Shown: positions 53,263-61,655 of the stretch, in pieces
Position numbering within the stretch: the first letter of the stretch is position 1
How the letters are laid out: each line of letters begins with the position of its first letter
Origin: Yinghuangia sp035454725
Lineage (GTDB): Bacteria; Actinomycetota; Actinomycetes; Streptomycetales; Streptomycetaceae
Assembly: GCF_051388935.1 (NCBI RefSeq)
Contig: NZ_JBPKBI010000003.1
Coordinates: 434,001-498,000, forward strand
Direction: 5' to 3'
DNA: 64,000 bases
Notes under the pieces: generated by a model
Told to the model about the DNA's origin: nothing
The model's input: only the letters and a program-made list of their open reading frames with translations
Databases searched by the model: none
Made by a program: the position numbers and the translations under genes

Positions 53263-53918
53263 TCCGTGTCCTGCTGGTCGACGACCAGCCGCTCATCCGC
53301 AGCGGGTTCCGCGCGCTGCTCGACATCGAAGACGACATCGAGGTGGTCGCGGAGGCAGGCGACGGCGCCGAAGGCCTCGCACTCATCCGCCGGCACCTGC
53401 CCGACGTCGCCCTCATCGACGTCCAAATGCCCGTCGTCGACGGAATCGAGGCCACGCGCCGCATCGCGGAAGACCCCGACCTGAGCGGGGTGCACGTCGT
53501 CATCCTGACCAACTACGGATTCGACGAATACGTGCTGGACGCGCTGCGCGCCGGTGCCGGGGGCTTCCTCGTCAAAGACATCCGCCCCGAAGACTTCCTC
53601 CACGCCGTCCGCGTCGCCGCCCGCGGTGACGCACTGCTTGCGCCCTCCATCACCCGCAAGCTGATCCACCGCTACATCACGCAACCACCCCCCACCGACG
53701 CCGCCGTCCTCGACAGGCTCACCAACCGCGAGTGCGAAGCGGTCGCCCTGGTCGCCCAAGGGCTGTCCAACGACGAAATCGCCGACCGCCTGGTCATCAG
53801 CCCCCACACCGCAAAAACCCATATCAATCGGGCCATGACCAAGCTGCACGTCCGCGACCGCGCCCAACTGGTGGTGCTCGCCTACGAATCCGGCCTGGTC
53901 ACCGCCGGAAACCGTTGA
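53259..53918 (+). CDS. NarL/LuxR-family response regulator
   Basis: A 219-aa regulator from a GTG overlapping the kinase stop. The receiver domain has the acidic pair (LLVDDQPLI), the phospho-acceptor Asp (LIDVQMPVVDG, about residue 54) and a Lys in FLVKDI. The C-terminal LuxR helix-turn-helix (LTNRECEAVALVAQGLSNDE, then HTAKTHINRAMTKLHVRDRA) binds DNA. It pairs with the adjacent kinase. Confidence 0.95.
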   Translation: MIRVLLVDDQPLIRSGFRALLDIEDDIEVVAEAGDGAEGLALIRRHLPDVALIDVQMPVVDGIEATRRIAEDPDLSGVHVVILTNYGFDEYVLDALRAGAGGFLVKDIRPEDFLHAVRVAARGDALLAPSITRKLIHRYITQPPPTDAAVLDRLTNRECEAVALVAQGLSNDEIADRLVISPHTAKTHINRAMTKLHVRDRAQLVVLAYESGLVTAGNR

Positions 53919-53990
53919 GAACGACTGTGCGCGTGCGGGCCGGCGACCCGACCGCGCTGCGACGGCCGACCCGAGCCGATTGTGGTGCGG

Positions 53991-56369
53991 TCAGTGCGCG
54001 GCGGATCGTGCGAGGGCCAGCAACTCCGGCAGCGTGCCGGTGAATTCGGGGAACAGGTGCAGGGCGACCGTCCAGGCTGACGGGTCGTCGCCGAGGTGTT
54101 CGTCGACCAGTGCCCGGGCTTCGGCGCACGGTTCGGTCCAGCTCCGTGGGCGTCCTTTGTAGCGTCGGTCGAAGGAGACGAGGGACAGGTAGCGGGCCGG
54201 CTGCGGGGCGTCCGCCAACAGGTCGGCCGGGGTCAGGCCGCGGCGGAGCAGTGTCTCGCGCCAACTGGTGGGCGGCAGTTCGCCGTTGCGGAGTACGTAG
54301 CGGAGTGTGGCGCGGGCGAATTCGCGGGTGCAGTCGTGGCGGTTGACCAGGGCGGCGACCGCCTCCTTGGTGAGCCGGTCGGCGTCCGCGGCGGCGGTCA
54401 GCACGTCCCACGGCGGATCCATGCCCTCGCTGGTCAGCTTGTTCAGGCGTTCGTACGCGTTTCCGGTCTTCTTGCCGAGCCGTGCCACGAACTCGTCGGG
54501 GTCGTCTTCGGCGCGGAGCCAGGCGCGCAGCGTGTCGAGGCCGTCCGGCTCGTCGAGGACCTTGCGGACGCGCTTCGTGGTGGTCGCGGGCAGGCGGCCG
54601 AGGTCGAGGATCTCGCGTACGGCGTCCGGCCCGTGGCGTTCCCACACCGCGAGCAGCAGCCGCAGCCGCCCGCCCTCGGTGCCCAGGCGCAGGCGGCCGG
54701 CGATGATCCGCGCCACGCCCAGGTCACCCGAGGACAGGCCTGCGGTGACCTTGTGGCGGTAGTGGCCGAGGTTGGCCTCACGGAGGGCGTCCAGCACGGG
54801 TTCCGGGACCGGGCCGCGCGAGCCGTCGGTGCGGACGCCGGCCAGGATGCGCACCCGGTCGGCGGTGGTGAGCGGCGCGTGCGCGCACAGCGCCCCATCG
54901 GCGGCCGGGTCGTTGCGCGCCATGATCCACTCGATCTGGTCGCGGTCGAGCACTTCGTTCGCGGCGTAGGCGGCGAGCGCGGCTGACCCGTGGGCGGCCA
55001 CGAGTGCGTCGCGCGCCTCGGCGCTCAGCCAGGAACTGGACAGCAACTGCTGCACGGTGCGCATGTCCAGGTGCGGGGCGAGCGCGACGGTGACCTCGAC
55101 CGGGACCGCACGCAGGAGCCGGCGCAGCGTCGCGCGGTGGTTCTCCGGCGGCGTGGCGGGAAACACCGCGCCGAGCGGGCGCGGGAAGCGGGTGACGCGC
55201 TTGCCCTTGCCGGAGGCCACGTCGGCGACGAGTCCGGCCACGGTGCCGTCGTGACGTGAAAGCCGCGAGTAGAACGTCAGCCAGTTTTCCGGGTCCGCGC
55301 CCAGCGGTTCGCACACGGCGGCGACGGCGTCGCCGACGGTCGTGTCCTCCTCGTACGGCAGCGCGCCCAGGATGCGGCCGGCGGGGCGTGCCTCGGTCAG
55401 CAGGCGTTCCAGCGGCAGCCAGCCTTCGCGGACGCCGCGGCTGAAGAGTTTGCGGTAGAGCTGGTCGTCGTCGACCAGCTTGGGGTGCTCGATCGCGTCG
55501 AACGGAAAACGCGCGGCCCAGTCGACGACCATGGTCCGGGCCTGGTCGAGCGCGAGGTTGAGGATGTCATCGGGGCAGTCGGGCCAACGGGTGAGCCGGA
55601 CAAGCGCCCTCCGGAAGGGGCGGCGCCGGTGTTCGAGGCGGACGAGATCCCAATCGAGAGGCGGGAGTTCGGCGTCGCGGTCGACCGGCTTGACGTCCTG
55701 GCGCACGAGCGCGAGAGCACGCACCGCGGCGGCGTCCGTCCACTCTGCGGCGGGGCGGAGGTCGGCGAGGTGAGCGGACGGCGACCCGCTGTCCGCGGCG
55801 GCGGTCAGCGCGGCGGCGAGGCCTTCGTGTCCGAGGTCCTGCCCGGCCAGTTCGCGCAGCGCGTCGGCGCCGCACCGGTCGGCGACGGCGACGCAGAGGT
55901 CGATGGCGACCGCGTACGGCATGTACTTGCAGTTGTCGACGGCGACTTCGACAAGCGTCTCGGGGAACGGCCAGCTCGCGGCGGCCAGGGGATCCACCCG
56001 GGCGGCGGCGCGGAGTTTGCGGGTCAGCCCGGTGTCGGTGTGCCATGCGGGATCGCCGGGGTCGGTGACGTGGGCGAGCACTTCGCGCGTCGCCGGGTGG
56101 TCGACACCGCGGCGGCCGACGATGTGCGCGGCGGCGACCGGGTCTCCTACCCGGGCCGCGCGTATGAACAGGTCGTCCTCGTACGCGCCGCCTTCGGCGA
56201 AGTAGCCGACCGGGTCGAAGCCGCCGTCGGCGAGGACCTTCCCGACGACGTGGGCGGGAAGGCCGCTGTACTCGGCGAGAAGCTGCTCGATCTGCGGCCG
56301 GAAACGCTCGACGATCGCGGCCCGGACGTCGGGGCCTGCGAGCCGCAGCGCGGTCACGAGTTCATGCAC
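53991..56369 (-). CDS. Large hypothetical protein of streptomycete type
   Basis: A 792-aa soluble protein, mostly helical, with a GTG start at 56369 preceded by GAGG eight bases away. No catalytic motif, membrane segment or repeat of a known family is evident; spaced Leu/Ala helices suggest an alpha-solenoid. Similar long proteins without assigned function are frequent in streptomycetes. It converges with the response regulator (72 bp apart). A 70-codon open extension upstream is rejected for its Arg/Cys-rich, non-coding character. Confidence 0.6.
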   Translation of the reverse strand: MHELVTALRLAGPDVRAAIVERFRPQIEQLLAEYSGLPAHVVGKVLADGGFDPVGYFAEGGAYEDDLFIRAARVGDPVAAAHIVGRRGVDHPATREVLAHVTDPGDPAWHTDTGLTRKLRAAARVDPLAAASWPFPETLVEVAVDNCKYMPYAVAIDLCVAVADRCGADALRELAGQDLGHEGLAAALTAAADSGSPSAHLADLRPAAEWTDAAAVRALALVRQDVKPVDRDAELPPLDWDLVRLEHRRRPFRRALVRLTRWPDCPDDILNLALDQARTMVVDWAARFPFDAIEHPKLVDDDQLYRKLFSRGVREGWLPLERLLTEARPAGRILGALPYEEDTTVGDAVAAVCEPLGADPENWLTFYSRLSRHDGTVAGLVADVASGKGKRVTRFPRPLGAVFPATPPENHRATLRRLLRAVPVEVTVALAPHLDMRTVQQLLSSSWLSAEARDALVAAHGSAALAAYAANEVLDRDQIEWIMARNDPAADGALCAHAPLTTADRVRILAGVRTDGSRGPVPEPVLDALREANLGHYRHKVTAGLSSGDLGVARIIAGRLRLGTEGGRLRLLLAVWERHGPDAVREILDLGRLPATTTKRVRKVLDEPDGLDTLRAWLRAEDDPDEFVARLGKKTGNAYERLNKLTSEGMDPPWDVLTAAADADRLTKEAVAALVNRHDCTREFARATLRYVLRNGELPPTSWRETLLRRGLTPADLLADAPQPARYLSLVSFDRRYKGRPRSWTEPCAEARALVDEHLGDDPSAWTVALHLFPEFTGTLPELLALARSAAH

Positions 56370-56690
56370 GGGGACATCCTCGGCGTTCGCGGATTCGGGA
56401 CGAGGTGTCTCGGCCGCGTACGCCGCCGAGCGCTCGTCGAGCCGCCCGCACCCGCGCGGCCCGCTGCGCGAACCCGCCGCGTGGCAGCGGGCCGACGGGT
56501 CCTGATCCTGGCACAGCACCACGACACGATGCCGAGCCAGGCACCGCCGCGACAGGTGCTGCCGCAGCAGGCACCGCACCGCGCGGGCACGGAGATTCCC
56601 GACGGCACGGACATCGCCGATCCGCCGATTTCCCCGCAGGTTCGGCGATCTCGACGCCGCGGTGCTCCGGCGGTGGGACGAGGCCGGAGG
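56370..56690. other. Intergenic region without a recognised gene
   Basis: 321 bp between two leftward genes. It contains Ala/Gly/Arg-coding noise in all frames and presumably the promoter of the large hypothetical gene. Confidence 0.35.
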
Positions 56691-58010
56691 CTAGTGCGGT
56701 GGCCCGGACGGTGTGGTGGACCGCTGGAGTTCGAGAGGGAGCGTTGTGAGTCGGGGGGCGGCGCCGGGGATCACTCGGCGGGTGAGATCGCAGGCGGGGA
56801 CGGCCAGCGGGAGGCGGGGGTGGCGCGCAAGCAGTTCGGCGAGGCCGACTTCGCACACGCGGCGGGCGAGGGACGCGCCGAGGCAGTAGTGGATGCCGTG
56901 TCCGAAGCCCAGGTGGCCGTCGGACTTGTCGGCGGTGCAGCGGGTGATGTCCAGGCCGTCCGGGTCTGGGTGGCGGCGTGGGTCGCGGTTCGCGGAGACG
57001 AGGATGAACTGGACGGCGTCGCCTTTGCCGATGCGGGTGCCGTGGAAGTCGATGTCCTCGGCGGCGAAGCGCATGCGCACCATGATGTCCGGGCCGCACC
57101 AGCGCACGAACTCCTCGACGGCGTCGGGGAGGAGGGCCGGGTCGTCGGTGAGCCGCCGCAATTGTGCGGGGTGTGCGTGCAGGGCGGCGATGCTGTTGGC
57201 GACGAGTTGGGCGGTGTTGTCGTAGCCCGCCATGACGATGTTGAGGACCATCGCGACCTGCTCGACGTCGCTGAGCCGGAAGCGCTCGTCGGCCGCACGG
57301 GCGAGTGTGGTGAGCAGGTCGTCGGCGGGCGCGGCTCGGCGCTCGTCGAGGAGTTCGTGGACGGTGTCGATGACCGCGGGGGACGAAGCGGCCAGCAACT
57401 CCGGGTCCATCGACAGGATGTCGTCGCCCCAGCGCACGAAAGGCGCCCGGTGGGAGGCGGGGACGCCGACGAGCTCGCAGACGACGGTGATGGCCAGCGG
57501 GTAGGCGAACTCCTCGATCAGGTCGACGGTGCCGTCTTGCTGCTTGGCCGGCAGCGCGTCGAGCAACTCCGCGGCGACCTGCCGGATGCGCGGACGCAGT
57601 GCCTGCATGCGGTGGTGGGTGAACGCGCCCTGGACGGCGCCGCGCAGCCGCGTGTGGTCGGGCGGGTCCGTGTCGAGCGCGGACACCATGAAGTACTTCA
57701 GGACCTCGTCGGGCAGGCCGAGCATGTCCAGCAGCGGCTTGCGGGGATCTTCGCCCGTGTGACCGGGGACGGCGGCGGGGCTGCTGGCGAACCGCGGGTC
57801 GCGCAGCCCGGCCCGGACGTCGTCGTAGCGGGTGATCACCCACACGGGCCGGTCGTCGGTCAGCCACGCGCGGACCACCGGGCCCTGCTCGCGCATCCGG
57901 CCGTATCCGCCCGCGGGGTCGGCGAGCAGGTCCGGGTCGAGAAGGCGGATCCCGGACGCGTGTTCGGGGGTGCCGCGCCGCGCGGGGGCAGAGGGTGCTG
58001 TGACGTCCAC
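56691..58010 (-). CDS. Cytochrome P450
   Basis: A 439-aa soluble bacterial P450 from a GTG at 58010 with AGGAG seven bases upstream. The I-helix oxygen motif is AGYDNT (261-266), with Asp in place of the usual Glu/Asp-Thr pair context. The K-helix ExxR is Glu300-Arg303, and the haem loop FGHGIHYCLG places the thiolate at Cys376. It should hydroxylate or epoxidise a small molecule with electrons from ferredoxin; no ferredoxin or biosynthetic gene is adjacent, so the substrate is open. Confidence 0.93.
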   Translation of the reverse strand: MDVTAPSAPARRGTPEHASGIRLLDPDLLADPAGGYGRMREQGPVVRAWLTDDRPVWVITRYDDVRAGLRDPRFASSPAAVPGHTGEDPRKPLLDMLGLPDEVLKYFMVSALDTDPPDHTRLRGAVQGAFTHHRMQALRPRIRQVAAELLDALPAKQQDGTVDLIEEFAYPLAITVVCELVGVPASHRAPFVRWGDDILSMDPELLAASSPAVIDTVHELLDERRAAPADDLLTTLARAADERFRLSDVEQVAMVLNIVMAGYDNTAQLVANSIAALHAHPAQLRRLTDDPALLPDAVEEFVRWCGPDIMVRMRFAAEDIDFHGTRIGKGDAVQFILVSANRDPRRHPDPDGLDITRCTADKSDGHLGFGHGIHYCLGASLARRVCEVGLAELLARHPRLPLAVPACDLTRRVIPGAAPRLTTLPLELQRSTTPSGPPH

Positions 58011-58165
58011 GACTGTCTCCTGACCGCGTTGCCGGTGTCCGCCGGTTGGGGGAACGGACACGGCCAATGTGTCGCAGACAAGGTCTCTCTGTACCAAAGG
58101 CGGCGGAATTCCACGCGGATGAGGGATACCGGGTGCCGTGCCGGACTCCGGCCTGACGGAAACGG

Positions 58166-59314
58166 CTACGGTCGCAGGTGGGCGGCGCGGGATTCGAGGT
58201 GGCGTTGTTCGGCTTTGCTCGCGGTGGCCTTCGCGGCGCGGCGGTAGTGCTCGTACGCCGCAGCGGTGTCGCCGGTCTTCTCCAGGAGATACGCGCGTAC
58301 GGACAGCAGTCTGTGGTGGCCGGCCATGCGCTCGTCGCCGTCGAGAGTGGACAGCAGGGCGAGCCCGGCCGACGGGCCCTCGGTTTCGGCCAGGGCGATC
58401 GCTCGGTTGAGGGTGACCATCGGGTTCGGTGCGATGCGTTCCAGGATCAGGTAAAGGCCGTGCACCTGCGGCCAGTTGGTTTCCTCGGCCGTGGCCGCGT
58501 CAGCGTGGGTGGCGGCGATGGCGGCTTGGAGCTGGTACGGGCCCAGCGACGGTCCGGCCAGCGACGTCTTGACGAGCTCCATGCCCTCGTCGATCAGCCC
58601 GCGGTCCCACTTGGCCCGGTCCTGCTCGTCCAGGGGCACCAGGTCGCCGGCGGCTGTGGTGCGCGTGTCCCGGCGGGCGTGGGTCAGCAGCATCAGCGCC
58701 AGCAGCCCGGTCACCTCCGGGTCCTGCGGCAGTTGTGCGTGGACCATCCTGGTCAGCCGGATCGCCTCACGCGCGAGATCGACGCGGTGCAGTTCGCTGC
58801 CGGACGAGGCGGTGTAGCCCTCGTTGAAGATCAGGTAGAGCACGTGGAGGACGACGCGCAGCCGCTCCTCCCGCTCCGGGCCGTCCGGCATGGTGAACGA
58901 GCTGCCGGCGGCTTTGATGCGCTGTTTGGCCCGGCTGATCCTGGCCGCCATCGTGGCCTCCGGGACCAGGAACGCACGGGCGATCTCGGCGGTGGTCAGG
59001 CCGCCGACCGCCCGCAGCGTCAACGCGGTCTGGGATGCCGGGGTCAGCGCCGCGTGGCAGCACAGGAACAGCAGGACGAGCGTGTCGTCGGTGTCCGGAA
59101 CGTCCTCGGGCACGACCTCGGCGGCGGTGGCGAGCTCCCGTTCGCGGCGCGCGTGGTCGCTGCGCACCTGGTCGATGAACCGCCGGGACGCGACCGTCAC
59201 CAGCCAGCCGCGCGGGTTGGCCGGCACCCCCTCGGCCGGCCACTGCACGGTGGCCGCGAGGACGGCCTCCTGGACGGCGTCCTCGCAGCCCTCGAACTGG
59301 CCGTGTCGGCGCAC
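58166..59314 (-). CDS. ECF42-type sigma factor with TPR-like C-terminal extension, 5' end disturbed
   Basis: At least 382 aa from a GTG at 59314. Region 2 has GCEDAVQEAVLAA and NPRGWLVTVASRRFIDQVRS; region 4 has GGLTTAEIARAFLVPEATMA; the long helical extension has RVVLHVLYLIFNEGYTAS. This is the ECF42 pattern, encoded with a DGPF/YCII protein as here. The frame is meaningful further upstream (LLRELTPQVLGALV before the GTG), but no start codon exists there and the DNA changes into an aminopeptidase N fragment, so the true N-terminus, about ten residues, seems lost. Confidence 0.8.
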   Translation of the reverse strand: MRRHGQFEGCEDAVQEAVLAATVQWPAEGVPANPRGWLVTVASRRFIDQVRSDHARRERELATAAEVVPEDVPDTDDTLVLLFLCCHAALTPASQTALTLRAVGGLTTAEIARAFLVPEATMAARISRAKQRIKAAGSSFTMPDGPEREERLRVVLHVLYLIFNEGYTASSGSELHRVDLAREAIRLTRMVHAQLPQDPEVTGLLALMLLTHARRDTRTTAAGDLVPLDEQDRAKWDRGLIDEGMELVKTSLAGPSLGPYQLQAAIAATHADAATAEETNWPQVHGLYLILERIAPNPMVTLNRAIALAETEGPSAGLALLSTLDGDERMAGHHRLLSVRAYLLEKTGDTAAAYEHYRRAAKATASKAEQRHLESRAAHLRP

Positions 59315-59342
59315 GAGCGCACCGAGGACCTGCGGCGTGAGC

Positions 59343-59525
59343 TCACGCAGCAGGCTCGCGCGCCGACTCGGCGGCGTTGGACACCACCGTCCACTCCTCG
59401 GGCGCGATCACCGAGAAGGTGAACGACGCCTTCAGGTCCGGCTGTTCGAAGTTGGCGTAGAGCCGGCGGGCGTCGGCCGGCTCGAAGTGGGTGTACGTGT
59501 AGACGCTGCCGTCCGCAGGGTCCTC
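59343..59525 (-). pseudogene. Aminopeptidase N fragment between the YCII and sigma genes
   Basis: The minus-strand frame reads EDPADGSVYTYTHFEPADAR, then LYANFEQPDLKASFTFSVIA and WTVVSNA, which is unmistakably about 57 residues from the N-terminal domain of M1 aminopeptidase N. It ends in TGA at 59343-59345. It lacks the catalytic GxMEN and HExxH regions. It begins at the single ambiguous base n (59526) that follows the YCII frame. Either a recombination scar or an assembly chimera. Confidence 0.65.
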
Positions 59526-59526
59526 N

Positions 59527-59877
59527 GGCGAACATCACCTGCCGCACCTCGATGCCCAGGCCCTCGATCGCGGCGTCCGGGATCCGTGCGGCCAGCTCGA
59601 TCGCCCGCTCCTTGTTCTCGCAGTCGATCAGGTAGAAGCCGCCCAGGTACTCCTTGGACTCCGCGAAGGGACCGTCGGTCACCACGGTCCGGCCCTCGCG
59701 TACGGACACCACGGCGGCCTGTGACGGGTCGACCAGCGCCTGCGTGGTGAGCAACTCGCCGGACTCCTTCAGTGCCGCGATGAACCTGCCGTGGCCCTCG
59801 CCGATCGCCGCCCTCTCATCGTCGGTCAGCGCGTCCAGGACCGCGGGGTTGATGTGCATGCTGATCAGGAACTGCAT
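59527..59877 (-). CDS. DGPF/YCII-domain protein, partner of the ECF42 sigma factor (3' end altered)
   Basis: 117 codons from the ATG at 59877 (MQFLISMHINPAVLDALTDD). It holds the DGPF motif (VVTDGPFAESKEYLGGFYLI) and the closing GLGIEVRQVMFA. Such YCII-family proteins are regularly encoded next to ECF42 sigma factors, though their biochemical role is unknown. The normal last residues and stop are missing: at 59526 an n intervenes and the frame, if n is dropped, runs into the aminopeptidase N fragment. Confidence 0.8.
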
Positions 59878-60090
59878 GTCGTACTCCTCGTGCTCCTCGT
59901 GATTCCCCCGCCTCGTCCGGCGCGGGTCGTGAGGTGGTCGGAGCCGCCGCCGCGGTCTTGACATCCCCCGGTCGGCGATTCGCATGCGTTTTTTCGCCAC
60001 CGGGTCCGCGTCCGATCTCGCGGCCGTGTCAAGAAGCCGTCGGCCGCTCCGACCAACGGCGACACGTCGAGAGAACGGGAGCAGGCGGAT

Positions 60091-61584
60091 ATGAGGGTCG
60101 ACCGTGCATGGCTGGGATTGGCCGTACTGATGATGCCGACGCTGTTGGTCGCGATGGACATGACGGCGTTGCTCCTCGCGCTTCCCGAACTGAGCGCCGA
60201 CCTCGGCGCCGGCAACGCCGAGCAGTTGTGGATCAGTGACAGCTACGGGTTCGTGGTCGCCGGGCTGGTCATCACCATGGGCACGCTCGGTGACCGGATC
60301 GGGCGCAGACGGCTGCTGATGATCGGCGCGGCGGCGTTCGCGGTGCTGTCGGTGGCGGCTGCGTTCGCCGACGACCCGCTGACGCTGATCATCGCCCGTG
60401 CGCTCCTGGGCGCGGCCGGCGCCACCATGGCGCCGTCGACACTGGCCCTGATCACGAACATGTTCCGCGACGACCGCCGACGCGGGCAGGCGATCGCCAT
60501 CTGGGCGACGTGCCAGTTCACGGGTGGTGCGCTCGGGCCCGTGCTCGCCGGGTTCCTGCTCCAGCATTTCTGGTGGGGGTCGGTGTTCCTGATCGCGGTG
60601 CCGGCCATGGCGCTGCTGCTGGTCGCCGGGCCGGTCCTGCTGCCGGAGTTCCGGAGCGACCGGGCAGGGCGGCCCGACCCGGCCAGTGTCGGCCTGTCAC
60701 TCGTCGCGGTGCTGCCGATGATCTACGGCATCAAGCAACTGACCTTGGACGACGCCTCGTTCGTACCCGCAGCGGCTCTCGTCGTGGGTGCGGCGTTCGG
60801 AGGGGTGTTCGTACGCCGGCAACTACGGCTGGAGACGCCGCTGCTGGACCTGCGGCTGCTGCACAATCGCCCGTTCGCGGCCGTCCTCGTCGCGCTGGTC
60901 TTCGCGGGCATCGCGATGGCCGGCGTCGGCCTGGTCGTCACCCAGTACCTGCAAAGTGTGCTGGGCCACTCACCGTCCGTGTCGGCGATGCTCTTCGCAC
61001 CCATGGGCCTGGGCGTGGCGTTCGGCACGATGGCCGCGCCGGCGCTGGCCCGGCGAATGCGGCCGACGACCGCGATCGCCGCGGGGCTGGGGGTCTCGGC
61101 GCTGGGCGGCCTGCTGCTGGCCGGTGTCGGCGGTTCGCACGCGTTGCCGATGGTGATGACCGGCATCACCGTGCTGGCCCTGGGCACCGGCCCGCTGTTC
61201 GCGCTGGGCACCGGGCTGGTCGTCGGATCGGTGCCGCCGGAGCGCGCCGGTTCGGCGGCGTCGATGTCCGAGACCGGCAACTACTTCGGCGGATCGCTCG
61301 GCTTCGCGCTGATCGGTGTCGTCGCCGCGGTCGTCTACCGCGACCGAATGCACGGCACATCCGATTCGCTCGCCGACGCGGTCGCCACCAGCCGCGATCT
61401 GCCCGCCGGTCAGGGCGCCGAACTCCTCCACGACGCGCGCGAGGCGTTCACCACCACCCTGCACGTGACCGGCGTCGTCGCAGCGATCATCTTCGCCGGA
61501 CTCGCCGCGCTGATCCTGGCCATGCGCCTGGCCGCACGGAAGAGCCCGGCCGTACAGCCCGACTACGAGGCGACCCTCTCGTAG
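60091..61584 (+). CDS. MFS drug exporter, DHA2 (14-helix) type
   Basis: A 497-aa membrane protein from the ATG at 60091 with GGAGCAGG upstream. Motif A-like GDRIGRRRLL follows helix 2, and the QLWISDSYGFVVAGLVITMG segment is typical of SmvA/QacA-like DHA2 transporters. Helices alternate through the sequence to give about 14. Such proteins export cationic drugs or dyes with protons. It is divergent from the YCII/ECF42 pair; the 213 bp between them would hold both promoters. Confidence 0.92.
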   Translation: MRVDRAWLGLAVLMMPTLLVAMDMTALLLALPELSADLGAGNAEQLWISDSYGFVVAGLVITMGTLGDRIGRRRLLMIGAAAFAVLSVAAAFADDPLTLIIARALLGAAGATMAPSTLALITNMFRDDRRRGQAIAIWATCQFTGGALGPVLAGFLLQHFWWGSVFLIAVPAMALLLVAGPVLLPEFRSDRAGRPDPASVGLSLVAVLPMIYGIKQLTLDDASFVPAAALVVGAAFGGVFVRRQLRLETPLLDLRLLHNRPFAAVLVALVFAGIAMAGVGLVVTQYLQSVLGHSPSVSAMLFAPMGLGVAFGTMAAPALARRMRPTTAIAAGLGVSALGGLLLAGVGGSHALPMVMTGITVLALGTGPLFALGTGLVVGSVPPERAGSAASMSETGNYFGGSLGFALIGVVAAVVYRDRMHGTSDSLADAVATSRDLPAGQGAELLHDAREAFTTTLHVTGVVAAIIFAGLAALILAMRLAARKSPAVQPDYEATLS

Positions 61585-61614
61585 TCCCCGGGCGGGCCGA
61601 CGGCCCGGGCAGAC

Positions 61615-61648
61615 GTCGGCCCGGGCCGTGCCGACGGTCCGGGCCGAC
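61615..61648. terminator. Hairpin between convergent MFS and oxidase genes
   Basis: gtcggcccgg (61615-61624) and ccgggccgac (61639-61648) are complementary, with a 14-base loop; another GGGCCGACGGCCC hairpin directly precedes it. It serves both converging genes. The arm is the same ten-base word as in the tRNA-Ser terminators. Confidence 0.65.
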
Positions 61649-61655
61649 GGGGGGA

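Noticed and set aside
55485..58247. A 920-codon plus-strand open frame
   Set aside because: It runs antisense to the large hypothetical gene and the P450 gene, both with clear protein character; long antisense frames are expected at this GC content.
59197..60567. One long minus-strand protein joining the YCII domain with flanking sequence
   Set aside because: The YCII gene starts at the ATG at 59877; the upstream part is Arg/His/Gln-rich antisense to the MFS gene, and the downstream part is out of frame past the single n.
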